This document shows, piece by piece, positions 21,998 through 32,724 of a stretch of 64,000 nucleotides of DNA. A model generated the notes under the pieces. It worked only from the letters and a program-made list of their open reading frames with translations. It did not search any database and had not been told where the DNA came from. The stretch's first letter is position 1. Each line of letters begins with the position of its first letter. A program made the position numbers and the translations under genes. Origin of the DNA: Bursaphelenchus xylophilus (lineage: Eukaryota > Nematoda > Chromadorea > Rhabditida > Aphelenchoididae); NCBI GenBank assembly GCA_904066235.2, contig CAJFCV020000004.1:5270001-5334000 (forward strand). The letters run 5' to 3'.

Positions 21998-23462
21998 CTG
22001 ATAAAACTCTTTTTGCGAGGTGTTTTTTATGGCTGGGGTCGATGATGGACGACGTGGGGTTAGTCGACAAGTTGACGGAAAGTGTTACTAAAAGGATGGA
22101 GGAGCGAGCCTGGGTGGTTGTATGGACTGTGGTGATTAACGGTCCGGCCGAAGCGCTTCAAAGGGGTTGGGCTACAATCATCGTGACATGAAAAGGTTGC
22201 AAAGTTGGCGGTGAAGTGTGGAGGAAATGGGAAAAAGATTACCGGTGACCGATCGGTGCTGTCAGAGATGTGATAAATGAATGGGAGAGTTAAAGGTGCC
22301 TTCTTATGCGGTACGGTAAATTTTTTTAAATGGGATTTTACTCTGTTCGGAGTGGGACATTCATTTAAGAAAAGATGTATTTTACATCCAACTTTGAGAG
22401 AGAGTTTGCCAGATATGATGGATAGCAGTAAAAATTACAATTATGTTTATTAAACTAACTTAAAAGCCTTTGTTTAAAGTGGGTTCATTACCAAAGTACA
22501 ATAACATTACGAGTACGTTCAATTTAAGATTGCCAAAATGGACAAAGACCTTTGGCATCCCTAATGTTGTGAATGATATTTCAAAAAAGTAAGTTGGCAA
22601 TTAATCGTGCATTTCCGCTTCATCTTTTGAGTTGGTGCATTCAGCAAGGTTTGTCGGTGGAAGAAAGGAAAGGCGGCACTTCAAGGCGCTTTTCATCAAT
22701 AGACCGAAAAAACATCGATGACACGCGCCGGAATTTTTTCGAGAATTAATGGGACTCATTAAAATCTTAATTAACGACTACCAAATGTTGCGAGTTTTGT
22801 TGCGCGAAAGAACGCCCGTTGGACTGCGAAGGTATCCTGCTATTTGGATTACGGTAATCAATCAATCGGGAATATGTAACCGCCAATTACCAGCGGCAAG
22901 AGACGCGTTGTTATCAGAATAATAAAGTTCGAGAGTGCAACCAGCACGCAGATAAATTAAGCACCTCGGTATAATAATAAAGCACACTTCGACGAGTTTT
23001 TTCTAAATATTGTAAGGTTTCTCAACTATGGCTGACTTTAAAGTTCGAATGTTTTTTAAATGTAGTACTATAAGTATATTCAGCATTGGGTGATGATTTT
23101 CCTTTCTCTATTACATCGTCACATCCTTGGTATTCTACTAGCCCATGAGAGAGCGTCTGCAACTACAGTTCCGAGGTAAATTAATATATCCAGTTTTATA
23201 TTCCGAATGTAAGCGACATCTTTAGAACAAATATAATAACATTCACAGTGGCGGAGAACTGCCTTGGACAAACGGTTTATATAATAATGTACAATTAAAA
23301 AGACCTCGGCCAATTCCTTTCTTCCTTTGGAATGGCCTCGAATCGGAAGAATTGGGATGAGCACCGGGATGGAGAAGGTACTGTGATAACAGGTTTCTTT
23401 GCTGATAAAAATATACTAGAATATGTGGTAATACCGAGACTAACAAAGTGCAGTGTGTACTC
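21998..23462. other. Intergenic; should contain the unseen first exon of the paired-domain gene
   Basis: No frame could be tied to either neighbour. Minus-strand sequence at 22007-22090 is open but does not splice in phase to 21997. TTTATT motifs downstream of the kinase stop are compatible with its 3' UTR. Confidence 0.35.
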
Positions 23463-26400
23463 TTAGAACCCTTCGTCCCAGCCGGAGAACTCATCTGGTG
23501 GCACATCCTGATCTGGTGGGTAGTTGTCGAAGTTTGAGACATCGGCCGGGTTGGTCACCTTGGGGATGATGGGTGGCTTCAGAGTCCTAGTTCTAAGGCC
23601 CTCCCAATCGAATCCCATGAACCATCTGTGCTTCCTGATATCATTCACTCCTCCGGAGCCCGATCCCAGCCGTTCTCCTGGATTGTCTCGACACAATTTC
23701 TTCACCAAGGCTGTAGCCGTTTTTCCAATTCGTCGATTTGGAATCTCCAAAGCATCGATTCCCTTCAGAATCAGGGTGTAAGTTTTCATCGGGTCGGATG
23801 CCTGTAAGAAACATTAATATTGCTTTTAAAGTTCTATTCTGTGGTTTACCTGGAATGGAGGTCGTCCGAGCATCAACTCGCATATGTAGATACCCAAAGC
23901 CCAATAATCGGCAGCCTGATCATGACCCTTGTTCAAAATAATCTCAGGTGATACGTATTCGGGGGTGCCACAGAAGGTCCACGTCTTTCGGCCACTGGCC
24001 AATCGTTTCGCAAACCCAAAATCAACCAGTTTCAAATACCCCGAGGTGGTTAAGAGACAGTTTTCGGGCTTCAGATCTCGGTAAACGATGGTCTTGTGAT
24101 GCAGAAACTCCAGTCCCTCCAGCACACAAGCGACGTAGAATCTGGCAGTGTAGTCGTCGAAATGACCGCGATCTCGGAGTGTGGTCCAGAGCTCTCCACC
24201 CAAACAGGCTTCCAACAGCATGTACACGTATTTCGAATCTCGGAATGTAGTATACAATCGGACGATCCAGTCGTTCCGCGTTTCCATCATAATATTCCTC
24301 TCGGCGAAAATATGTTCCTGTTGTCTGGTGTCAACAATGTGCTTCTTCTTCAGTGCTTTCAAGGCAAATGTTCGGGATTTATCACCGCCAATGCAAACCA
24401 GCTCCACTCGCCCAAATCCACCAACACCTAAAGTGGCGATTCGTTTAAGTTGTCGCAGTTGAAGATTGGAATATTCATTTGGCTCGCGGACTTCCTTGAC
24501 GGGGGACGGATGTTCCTTTGCTCGAGCGGTTATGGTAGCTCTACGTTGAAGATCTCCATAATCACGTTTCAAAGCCTAAAAATATATTTACAATGTGTGA
24601 TCATGATCGGGAGCAAAAATTGGGGAAAATGACAATTGGGGAAACTGAAAAAAATTTTTTTTTGCTTGTAAGTGTCGAACTCAGAATAATCAAAAGTTAC
24701 AATCAAAAAATGAATATGATTTTTGAAACCAACACCATCGATTATTCTGATCTCGACAATTACAAGCAAAGAAAAATATTTTCAGTTTCCCAATTGACGA
24801 CATTCCGACCATGATAAGTAGAAGTATCAACGATTTTAGTAACCTGACTCACCTCAAGATCCCCAATCAATTTCAAAAACGATTCTCTGTCAAGAGTCAG
24901 CACTTCCACCCCGGGATTCATCGCAATTACATTGGCTGTTCTGACCTCATCTCCCAACAAAGCTCTTTCCCCAAAGAAATCGCCTTGTTTGAGGACCCGG
25001 ATCTCTCTGGGAACATCTTCTCCTTCGATGGTCTGAGTGACTTGAACTTGGCCTGAGTTGATAACGAAGAAGGTGTCGCCCTTCTCTCCTTCCCTGAGAA
25101 TGTAATGCCCTCCTGCGTAATAGTCTTGATCCATAACATCCGCCATCTTGGAGATTCGGTCTTCTGGGAGATTTTCGAAGATGGAGACCTTGTGGAGGAA
25201 GTTCATGAGCTGGGTATGTCGTTCCATTCCCAACCTCATGGTAATCATCTGAAAGGCCGATCGATCCAGCACCCATAATACTACATCTGTAAGAGCTTGA
25301 ACAGACGCCGTTCTGCAAATACCTTTGTTAATTTCTAATCGTAAAAGTGCATGACAAACTTCAAGTGTTTAAAAATAAATAAAATCACATAATAAAACTC
25401 GCAACTTACCTTGTACAGTTATATAAAATGGCCAACTCTCCCATAACAACTCCAGTATTTATAACTCCCAGGGCTTGGCCTTCGCGGGAGACTTGAAGTT
25501 GACCTTCGGCTACAACAAAGAGACGATCCCCGGGCTCTCCTTCCTGAATAATCCATTGCCCAGCTCTGGCTCTCATCTCGAACATGCATTCGACTAATTC
25601 GATGACCTGTTCCTTGGCAAGTTGTCTTAGGAAGTCGTTCTTTTGAACAGCATCTCTGATCATCTGTTTGGATCCAGCACTCTTGGGGTGATGCTGGAGC
25701 GTAGCCTTGCTCTCGAGTTTGGCTGGCTCGGCAGAAACGGCCAACTTCTTGGCACGGGGCTCATTGGTTTTGATATCAGTGGGTAATACTTTCTTCTGCA
25801 GAGCCTCCTGGAAAACAAATCTCATTATTGGCGATAAATAGATGATATCGTTTGGTTTCACTTGCATTGTACATACCTGATTGATTTCTGCATGTGGATC
25901 ATCGCTTTGACTGGACTTTGGCTGTGGGGTCGGTGGCGAAGCCACGGATTCGGCCTTCTGACTCAATACCGATCGCAGTTTATCACATTCACTCTATAAT
26001 TTGCAAAAGTTTCGTAATTGATAACTCTGATTTCACCCGAATTGCAAGAATATTTTGACCGTCTAGACAAAAATCAAAAAAAAAAAGAAGAGAAAACAGG
26101 GAGCAAACGAATCGCTCTTCGTTCCGTTCGGGGTAAACAAATGAGAGTGATAAGCAGTAAAACACAAATCTTATTTTTTATAAAAAATAAACGGTCCGTG
26201 TTTACCTGCAAAGTCTTGATATCGCCTTCGAGTTGGCTAATCTTTGTCTGCTGATCCTCAATTTGTTCCTGGGCATGTTGAAGAAGTCGGTTCTTCTTTT
26301 CGATGGTTTCTTCTAATTGAGGGATCAATTTTTGTATCTCGTTCGCATCATAAACACGCGTCCCGACCTGTACCTGGAAAAAGGATTAAAACGTTTCATA

Positions 26401-29400
26401 ATACCAGCGCTTCCCATTAACCACTAGAGTTATGCAACCAGAAAACTATGATCTAACCGAATTAATTACCACTCAAAATGTCATCCATTCCTATAATATA
26501 TATAGTCGTCAAGTCCCCAGACGAATTGCAACATTAAAATCTGTAGTCTCTATTATATTGGGTCAGAATGAGCACCCAATTGAAAGAAGACCAATGTAAA
26601 ACTGACAAGGAAAATCCAAGTTACCACAATTTCAATAACAAAATAAACCAAAGAAAATATTAGCATACCGAAAAAGGATATTTGATAAATCCTTTAAACA
26701 TGGAAGAAAACGACGTCATGATGGTAGTCGTGGTTGTTCCTCTTCTGTGTTTCCTTATTAGGGTTCCGCCTTAACAGTCAGAGATTGACCGTCTTTTAAA
26801 TGAAAGCATTCATAGTGTATTCCGAGAAACAAAATCGCTGCTTCCTCCCCAAAGCACAAGAATTATGCTAGCCTGTACTGCAGATATTACCTAAGGACTT
26901 TGAATCATCAATTATGTCCCAAGTTCGACAATCACGAATCGTTGAACATATAACAGCCTAATTAAGGAACGAGTAATGCCGGACTTTGACTTTATTCCGC
27001 TATAATTAGAAAAGTAATAGGAAGGAGGTATCAGAAATCGTAAAAACGACACCCGAAATTAAACAGTCAATCCCTGCAATTTAAATTTAGATTGGCCGTA
27101 TCTAATCAGCATGAAGAAAATGCCCGCGAGCTTGTAACACAAAAATGCCTTAATACTAGCGCAATGTCTCACGTCCAACACGGGGAACACCGACCCCATT
27201 TCCGGTCTCTTTTGGCCCTCCGGGGCTGAAAGTGAAACACGCGCAACTCATTTAATACTCACTAAAAAAAAAGCGTGCCCGGCTAAACACATACGCCAAA
27301 AAAGGGTATGAAATATGGGACAGGGGCTACGTGAAGCCGGAGGGGATGAAAACAGTTCGAGGCCGAAAACAAGGACCAAAAAAGAGACGGCAGGCAGCGG
27401 CTACTTACTACCTTCGCCCGTCCCAGAACGTCGACTAGAAAGAGGAAAGTGACGAGCCCCCACCCGTGGATGTGTGGGGGAATGAACAGGTAGCAGCCGA
27501 GAAACGGCCATGTTGTTAATCTGCTTAGAAAAAACGGCTTTAATCCTCTCCGACGGCCGATTTTGGGCAGTTGAGGGTTCTACTGCATAAGTGCGTGGCA
27601 AGAAGAAGAGTAACCGCTTTACATATCATAAACAATCCAAAAATGGGGGGTTAACAAAGTTATGCAAACAAGGCAATCATCACCATGACAAACATACTTG
27701 ATGGTTATGGCAAAAGACGAAAAGCACTGCCAATCATTCTTTTTATTGTCTATGACTTTAACAATAAAAGAAAATAGACTAGGCAGTATAAGAATCAATC
27801 CGCCAAGAAGGAAAAGAAAGCAAATATATATTACTTGTAATACAAATAACCCTGAAAGCATCCAAAAAACACCACTTTTCTGACCCAACAACAAAAGATC
27901 CTGATTCGTAAAAAAATTTGTTGTGAAAAAACAAGTGAGTCAAGTCCAACTTGTCTTACCTTTGGGGCGGTTATTATTATAGGCTCTGCACGCGCTGAGA
28001 CACTCATAATGAAGTTTTCCACTGATCAAACCACTAACAAAAACATCGGGCCCTTGTGCAAGAAAATGGCAGTACTAGAATCAAAAATCAGAACCCAAGC
28101 TTGAAATATAAATTAAATGAGCACGGTGTATTTACGTCGTCTCGACCAACGCATACAGTATTGCATCTTAACTTTACAAAATTAAATGACAAAAATTACA
28201 CGACGTTTTAATATCTCTCATGTAGAATCTGCAAGGAAACATTTACGTATCGCATATAATTCTAAGTTTCTTCTGCAGATACTAACCTTTACCACCCCAC
28301 CAGCCCGAAAAAATAAAAACTGCATTAAACATCAGATTAACGGCAACCGACGTCAATGTAGACATCAAGCGCTCTATAACTTCAGATAGTCCCGTCCACT
28401 CACAATTCATAAATCTGAATTCGAATAAGCGGAGATTAAGTGATTTTGCGCTTACTTGTGGGTGACACCCTCAGCTTGCCGAACAATCATTTCCGGAAAT
28501 TTTAGGCTCTAACCTAAATTCAAAAGTTAGCAAACCAAACAATGCTCCCTGAGTTAAACCCTGCCCAACCTAATGCAGTAGATGCTCAAACAGTTCAGCG
28601 CTCAATACCCTGGAAAAGACAAATCGCCGCCGGGAAAGAACAGAAAAACTGTTGAGGCCGCGCCTCCCCACATGCACGGCCGTCCAAATACAAAAAAACA
28701 ATCCAACCCAACAAAAAGAGTTGTCTTTGGCTGCGGAATTCTGTCTAAACACAATCCGCCGACCTTTTAAGTCGGTTATGATACGGGAAATGGACGCTCA
28801 ACGAAAAACTGCTTTTTCCAAGAATATCGCGCCGATATTTTCCGCTAAGGCATCTGAGGAAGTAGAATGATAAGAACGCTGTAAAGTTTACAACTGCATA
28901 GCGCCGTAAAAACTTTCCATTTGTTTCCAATATAACCCAAAGAATGTAGCATAATTGAGGATGGTTATATCAAAACGTATACCAAAAAATTAGGTTGTGG
29001 TTACCTACACAATTACGCCCGCCAAACACTGAACCATTGGCTCAAGTTGAGCAAAAAGGCTTTAGTAATCTCAAAAGTATTACAATCTCATAAGATAAGT
29101 AAAAGCAAAGAAAGGGGGCATTCCGCAAAAAAGCTCTCACCCTAAAAGCCCACTTAGAGTAGAAATATACACGGCTATTTAGGTTGTCCAGGGCCTTTTC
29201 AGAAAAACTATTCGTATAAATTAATCTTTTTCCGCCACGTTAATACAATGAATGAACCCGATTTGATTTAGAACGGAGACGACCAGACTCTGTTCTTCCT
29301 TCCCAAAGCGTATGAAAAAAACAACACAAAAGTGTTACTTAGACATATACTCAATGGCCCAGAATCCGCCAAACCTCGAAATTGGGCTGCAAAAAATGCT

Positions 29401-32345
29401 GCAAACCGCGAAAAAGGCGTCCCAAAAAGCGTTTGCAACTCTCCCATGTCTCCCTTTTTGCCCGGAGGGCCCGAAGAGGCAAGAGGACTAAGAAATGGAG
29501 GGACACACGTTAAAAAAGAATTCCAAGGCTCTCTGTGCACTTTCCGTTTTAATTTTTTTGTGTTCGCTTCTGCAAGTTCCCGAGCAGACTCGAGGCGGCT
29601 GGTCCCTCGGCCTTCACGTCGTTCCAAAAAAAGCAAAAAAAGAAAGGGAAAGTTTATAACTGTCATGTTGTTTATTCGTCATAATATTGCGGCAGCGATA
29701 TCAGACAATCCAAAAAAAGTAAACCTTGCAGAAAAAATTTGATCGTAGCAAAAGAACAAAAACACCTTCAGATCACACGACCTAATCCCCACTGAACGAT
29801 CATAGCCGAGGGCAAAGGTATAAAGGACAGACGAGAAACGAAATAACTTATTATAAAAAACGTCCTTGTGGAGTTATCCCTAATGAGATGCAGCCCATTT
29901 TAGCCTTTGGTGGGAACACAAAATAATGTCGGGATCTTTTGTTTTAATAAAAGCTTAATGAACATTGCCAGAGTTAATATTCCCCACACAACAAATAAGA
30001 ACTCAGCAGTTCCGGAACGCCGGAATAGTAACAATTCCGGAACTAAGACACTACGTGGAAATTTTGTGACAAGGATTGATGCTGGAGGTGTAAAAGTTCG
30101 AATCAAAATTTGAAATCCTCATAAACTAAACTGGACCCAATGGTAGATTATGTAAGTAAATGTGCATTATTTCGTGCATTTGCAAGTTTATTGTAAAAAT
30201 GGCAAAATATGTAACCGTGCTATCGTTCAGCTGGGAAAGTAATGAGCGTTGTTTTTTACAACAATTGACCTCATTCACAAATAGGGTTTAATTTACATTT
30301 TTTTTCATTTTCGTCATTTTGGCTAACAGGGGAAGTACCCCAAGTGCGACGCTCAGATTTTGATAAAACTTGGCACAAATGAATAGTTTTTTCTAGAATA
30401 TATGCGAGAATCCTAGCTCGCGCTATGCAGAAACAACCGAGATTTTTAGATCGAAAGTCGGCGAAAATTTGACAATTTTTGCCGAATCTTGGCTTGAGGG
30501 TAATGTTTCCAAAAAAAATAAATTTTTTCCGCACGAAACTAGCTAAGTTATGATCAAAGCTTGCAAAGCGCGAGCCAAACCTTTCAGAAATTGATACTTA
30601 CAAGGAAAGTACTCCAAGTGCGACGCTCAGATTTTGATGAAACTTGGCACAAATTTCGAATAATTTTTTCTAAGATATAAAAAGCGAGAATCCTAGCTCG
30701 CGCTTTGCAGAAACAACCGAGATTTTTAGATCGAAAGTCGGCGAAAATTTTGGACTTTTTGCCGAATTTTGGCACGAAAAGTTTCATGCCCATTTCAACC
30801 GTAAAGGATAATGTTTCTACAAAAAATCAAATTTTTCCGCACGAAACTGCCAAAGTTATGGCCAAAAAGCGCTTTTCTCTCTGACCGCTCTCCCCGTTTA
30901 GCGTGCTCTCTCGGCGGCAAAAATCGTTCGATATCTCGGCGGCGCCGGTAAAGCGCGAGCTAAAACTTTCAGGAATTGATATTTAGTCCATACCCAACGT
31001 GTGTGCAAAATTTAAAGAAAATCTGAGCGTCGCACTTGGAGTACTTCCCCTGTTAGTTTATGCCCGACGTGTGTGCAAAATTAAAAGAAAATCTGAGCGT
31101 CGGACTTTGGGTACTTCCCTTGTAAGTTGAAAAATTTCTGACTTACGAAGCATTCAAACGCGAGTTTAAAAATAGACTATGATGAATACCGTTAATATTA
31201 GTCGTGACTAGTTTTAATGCTTATTTCATCGGTAGTTTTCACAAAGAGCAATTTTGTCCCTAAAAACTACGATTTTTTTAGCGAAATTCTACAAATATTT
31301 TCCAAAAAAAGCACAATTTGAAAATGGCGGCAATTTGACAACGTGACTGACGCGTCAAGTTGACAACCCTAGTACTTTTCAATAAAAATGTGTCATAATT
31401 AGGCTAATACCCCAAATTCGCGAGTGCAGTTTTAATTTTGCGAGAAAGAAAAGTACCAAAATTTTGGTTTTTGCAGGTTTTTTCCACAATACGGATAATT
31501 TTCAAAATTCCCGCGATTTTTCGGGTATTTATGGAAATTTTCAAAATGAGGAATTAATTGGCCGAAGAAGAAACAAACGGTGAGGGGGGACCTAGGAAAA
31601 CTTTTCACGGCGTAAGGCGCAGCGGAAATTTTTGGAGTTTTGCCATAGCAAGTAAACCTGTGAGACACGGCCGGGCCGCGCATGACCCATACAGTTGCCA
31701 ACTCATTACCCGGTGCCACCACAGAACGTGAAAGAAACTGGATTTTTGTCATTTTTAAAGTAATTTTTCTGCTTGTTTAGTTGAAAAAAATAAAAGTCAT
31801 GTTACAAAAATGAGTAAAATAATTAATAAGTTACAAACGACTTCATATTGGCACTATATTAGGTAAACTACGCTAATTTTATAAATACTTAAGTATGCCC
31901 GAAATTTCGGGCATTTACCCTGGTATTTTCAACCACGAGGTGAAAATACCCGAACCCTACTCACATACTCTAGAAAAGGTCCATCATCTACTTTGGAAAC
32001 AGAATTCTTGTGCAAAGTTTTCAGTCGAGCAAGAAAAGAAATACTGAAAATAAGCTTACTGCTAATCTAGTAACCTAACCACAGAAATGGAACTCAATTA
32101 CTTGAGGCGTGGCCATTATTAGACGATCAAGGAAAACCATCTCTTAAAAAACCCTAAAAAACCAACTTCTTTTGGTCCCGGTCCTAGACATGGATGACAC
32201 TCCGACATAATAACCCGGCTTTATCCATCATACCTACCTGACTCGCGTGTTCGGAGGGCTTCCTGAGCTTGTTGAACAAACCGCGGAAACCGCCGCTTGA
32301 CTGGGTTTTGTGATGGCTGTTCTCCATTGTTGTCGACGAACTCAT
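23463..32345 (-). CDS. egl-4: cGMP-dependent protein kinase (EGL-4/PKG I type)
   Basis: Common exons: 26373-26206, 25993-25877, 25807-25410, 25312-24853, 24575-23850 and 23801-23463. With first exon 32345-32238 the product is 771 residues, close to the family size. Order: N-terminal coiled coil/leucine zipper (residues ~37-92, starting [12 protein letters not shown]), a linker, cyclic-nucleotide site A (cassette [13 protein letters not shown]), site B ([13 protein letters not shown]), then an AGC kinase: GVGGFG loop at ~467, FALKALKKK lysine, [28 protein letters not shown] and the C-terminal tail ending SGWDEGF. All catalytic and cGMP-binding motifs are intact. In nematodes this kinase controls body size, olfactory adaptation and quiescence. 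Introns are short except the first (5.9 kb), which holds alternative first exons at 26719-26669 and 28007-27960. The 69-nt intron 25808-25876 is in frame without a stop. Confidence 0.95.
26669..26719 (-). CDS. egl-4: PKG alternative first exon (proximal)
   Basis: An ATG at 26719 opens 17 codons ([17 protein letters not shown]) ending exactly in phase 0 at TCG|GTATGC, ready to join the common coiled-coil exon at 26373 (VQVGTR). Its short basic/aromatic character resembles the distal exon's [12 protein letters not shown]-4 isoforms with different N-termini are known in C. elegans. Isoform use here is inferred. Confidence 0.65.
27960..28007 (-). CDS. egl-4: PKG alternative first exon (middle)
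   Basis: An ATG at 28007 opens 16 codons ([16 protein letters not shown]) that end in phase 0 at a strong donor, AAG|GTAAGA, matching the phase of the common exon at 26373. It is less similar to the other first exons, so the case rests on start, length, phase and donor quality. Confidence 0.5.
28008..30322. other. PKG intron 1, middle part: no further exon supported
   Basis: Several GC-rich islands (for example 28600-28720 and 29400-29640) and overlapping short frames on both strands occur here. None pairs an ATG with an in-phase donor toward 26373. This stretch may contain promoters for the internal first exons, but I see no motif I can defend. Confidence 0.4.
30323..31126. mobile_element. 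Two overlapping foldback copies in PKG intron 1
   Basis: Terminal motif CTAACAGGGGAAGTAC at 30323 pairs with its inverse ending at 31056; a second version, CTTACAAGGAAAGTAC at 30597, pairs with an inverse ending at 31126. The left side is a direct repeat of ~274 bp (30323-30596 and 30597-30870), and the right side repeats the terminal ~70 bp (31000-31056 and 31070-31126). All copies share the stretch GTGCGACGCTCAGATTTTGA. No coding potential. The arrangement looks like a foldback element inserted in, or recombined with, a sibling copy. Confidence 0.78.
31127..32237. other. PKG intron 1, distal part: no gene seen
   Basis: Mostly A/T-rich. A short minus-strand frame at 31432-31752 has no support. 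A small perfect inverted motif occurs near 31895-31950 (TGCCCGAAATTTCGGGCA, then palindromic GGTATTTTC/GAAAATACC). Confidence 0.4.
32238..32345 (-). CDS. egl-4: PKG alternative first exon (distal)
   Basis: From the ATG at 32345, 36 codons ([19 protein letters not shown], then [17 protein letters not shown]) end in phase 0 at CAG|GTAGGT. The open frame continues upstream to a TTTTTAG at 32519, giving a larger possible exon (32238-32518) whose extra residues are Ser/Pro/Arg-rich. That upstream acceptor is also in phase with the penultimate CCM2 exon, so this segment could belong to a chimeric transcript. Confidence 0.65.
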
Positions 32346-32724
32346 CGCGACGCCGTTGGGGCGCTCGGATGTCCGATCGGAGACCAACTCGCCGTCGGCC
32401 TTACGCTTCAGTCTTGAGGGCTTGGGGGGACGAGATGCGGGGTCGCGGCGTTGATTCGAACTTGGGCCAGATGGGGTGAACGAAGCCGATCGGACTGGAT
32501 TCAACTGAACATCCGATGGTCTAAAAATATAACCCTTACTCGATTTAATGGCCGGCCAACAATAAATATCTCTCGAAAAACACGTAAAAAGAAATGAAAA
32601 AAATAATTGAAAAAGTCAAAATACAAGGCATCTTCAACAAATCCAGTAAACCGGTGACCTCAACACGATAATCCTCACAATGTGGCGCTATGGAAAAGTT
32701 TATTTGGAATATAATTACAGACAC

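Noticed and set aside
27401..27601. Possible extra PKG first exon ([12 protein letters not shown]...)
   Set aside because: The nearby donors leave phase 1, but the common exon at 26373 requires phase 0.
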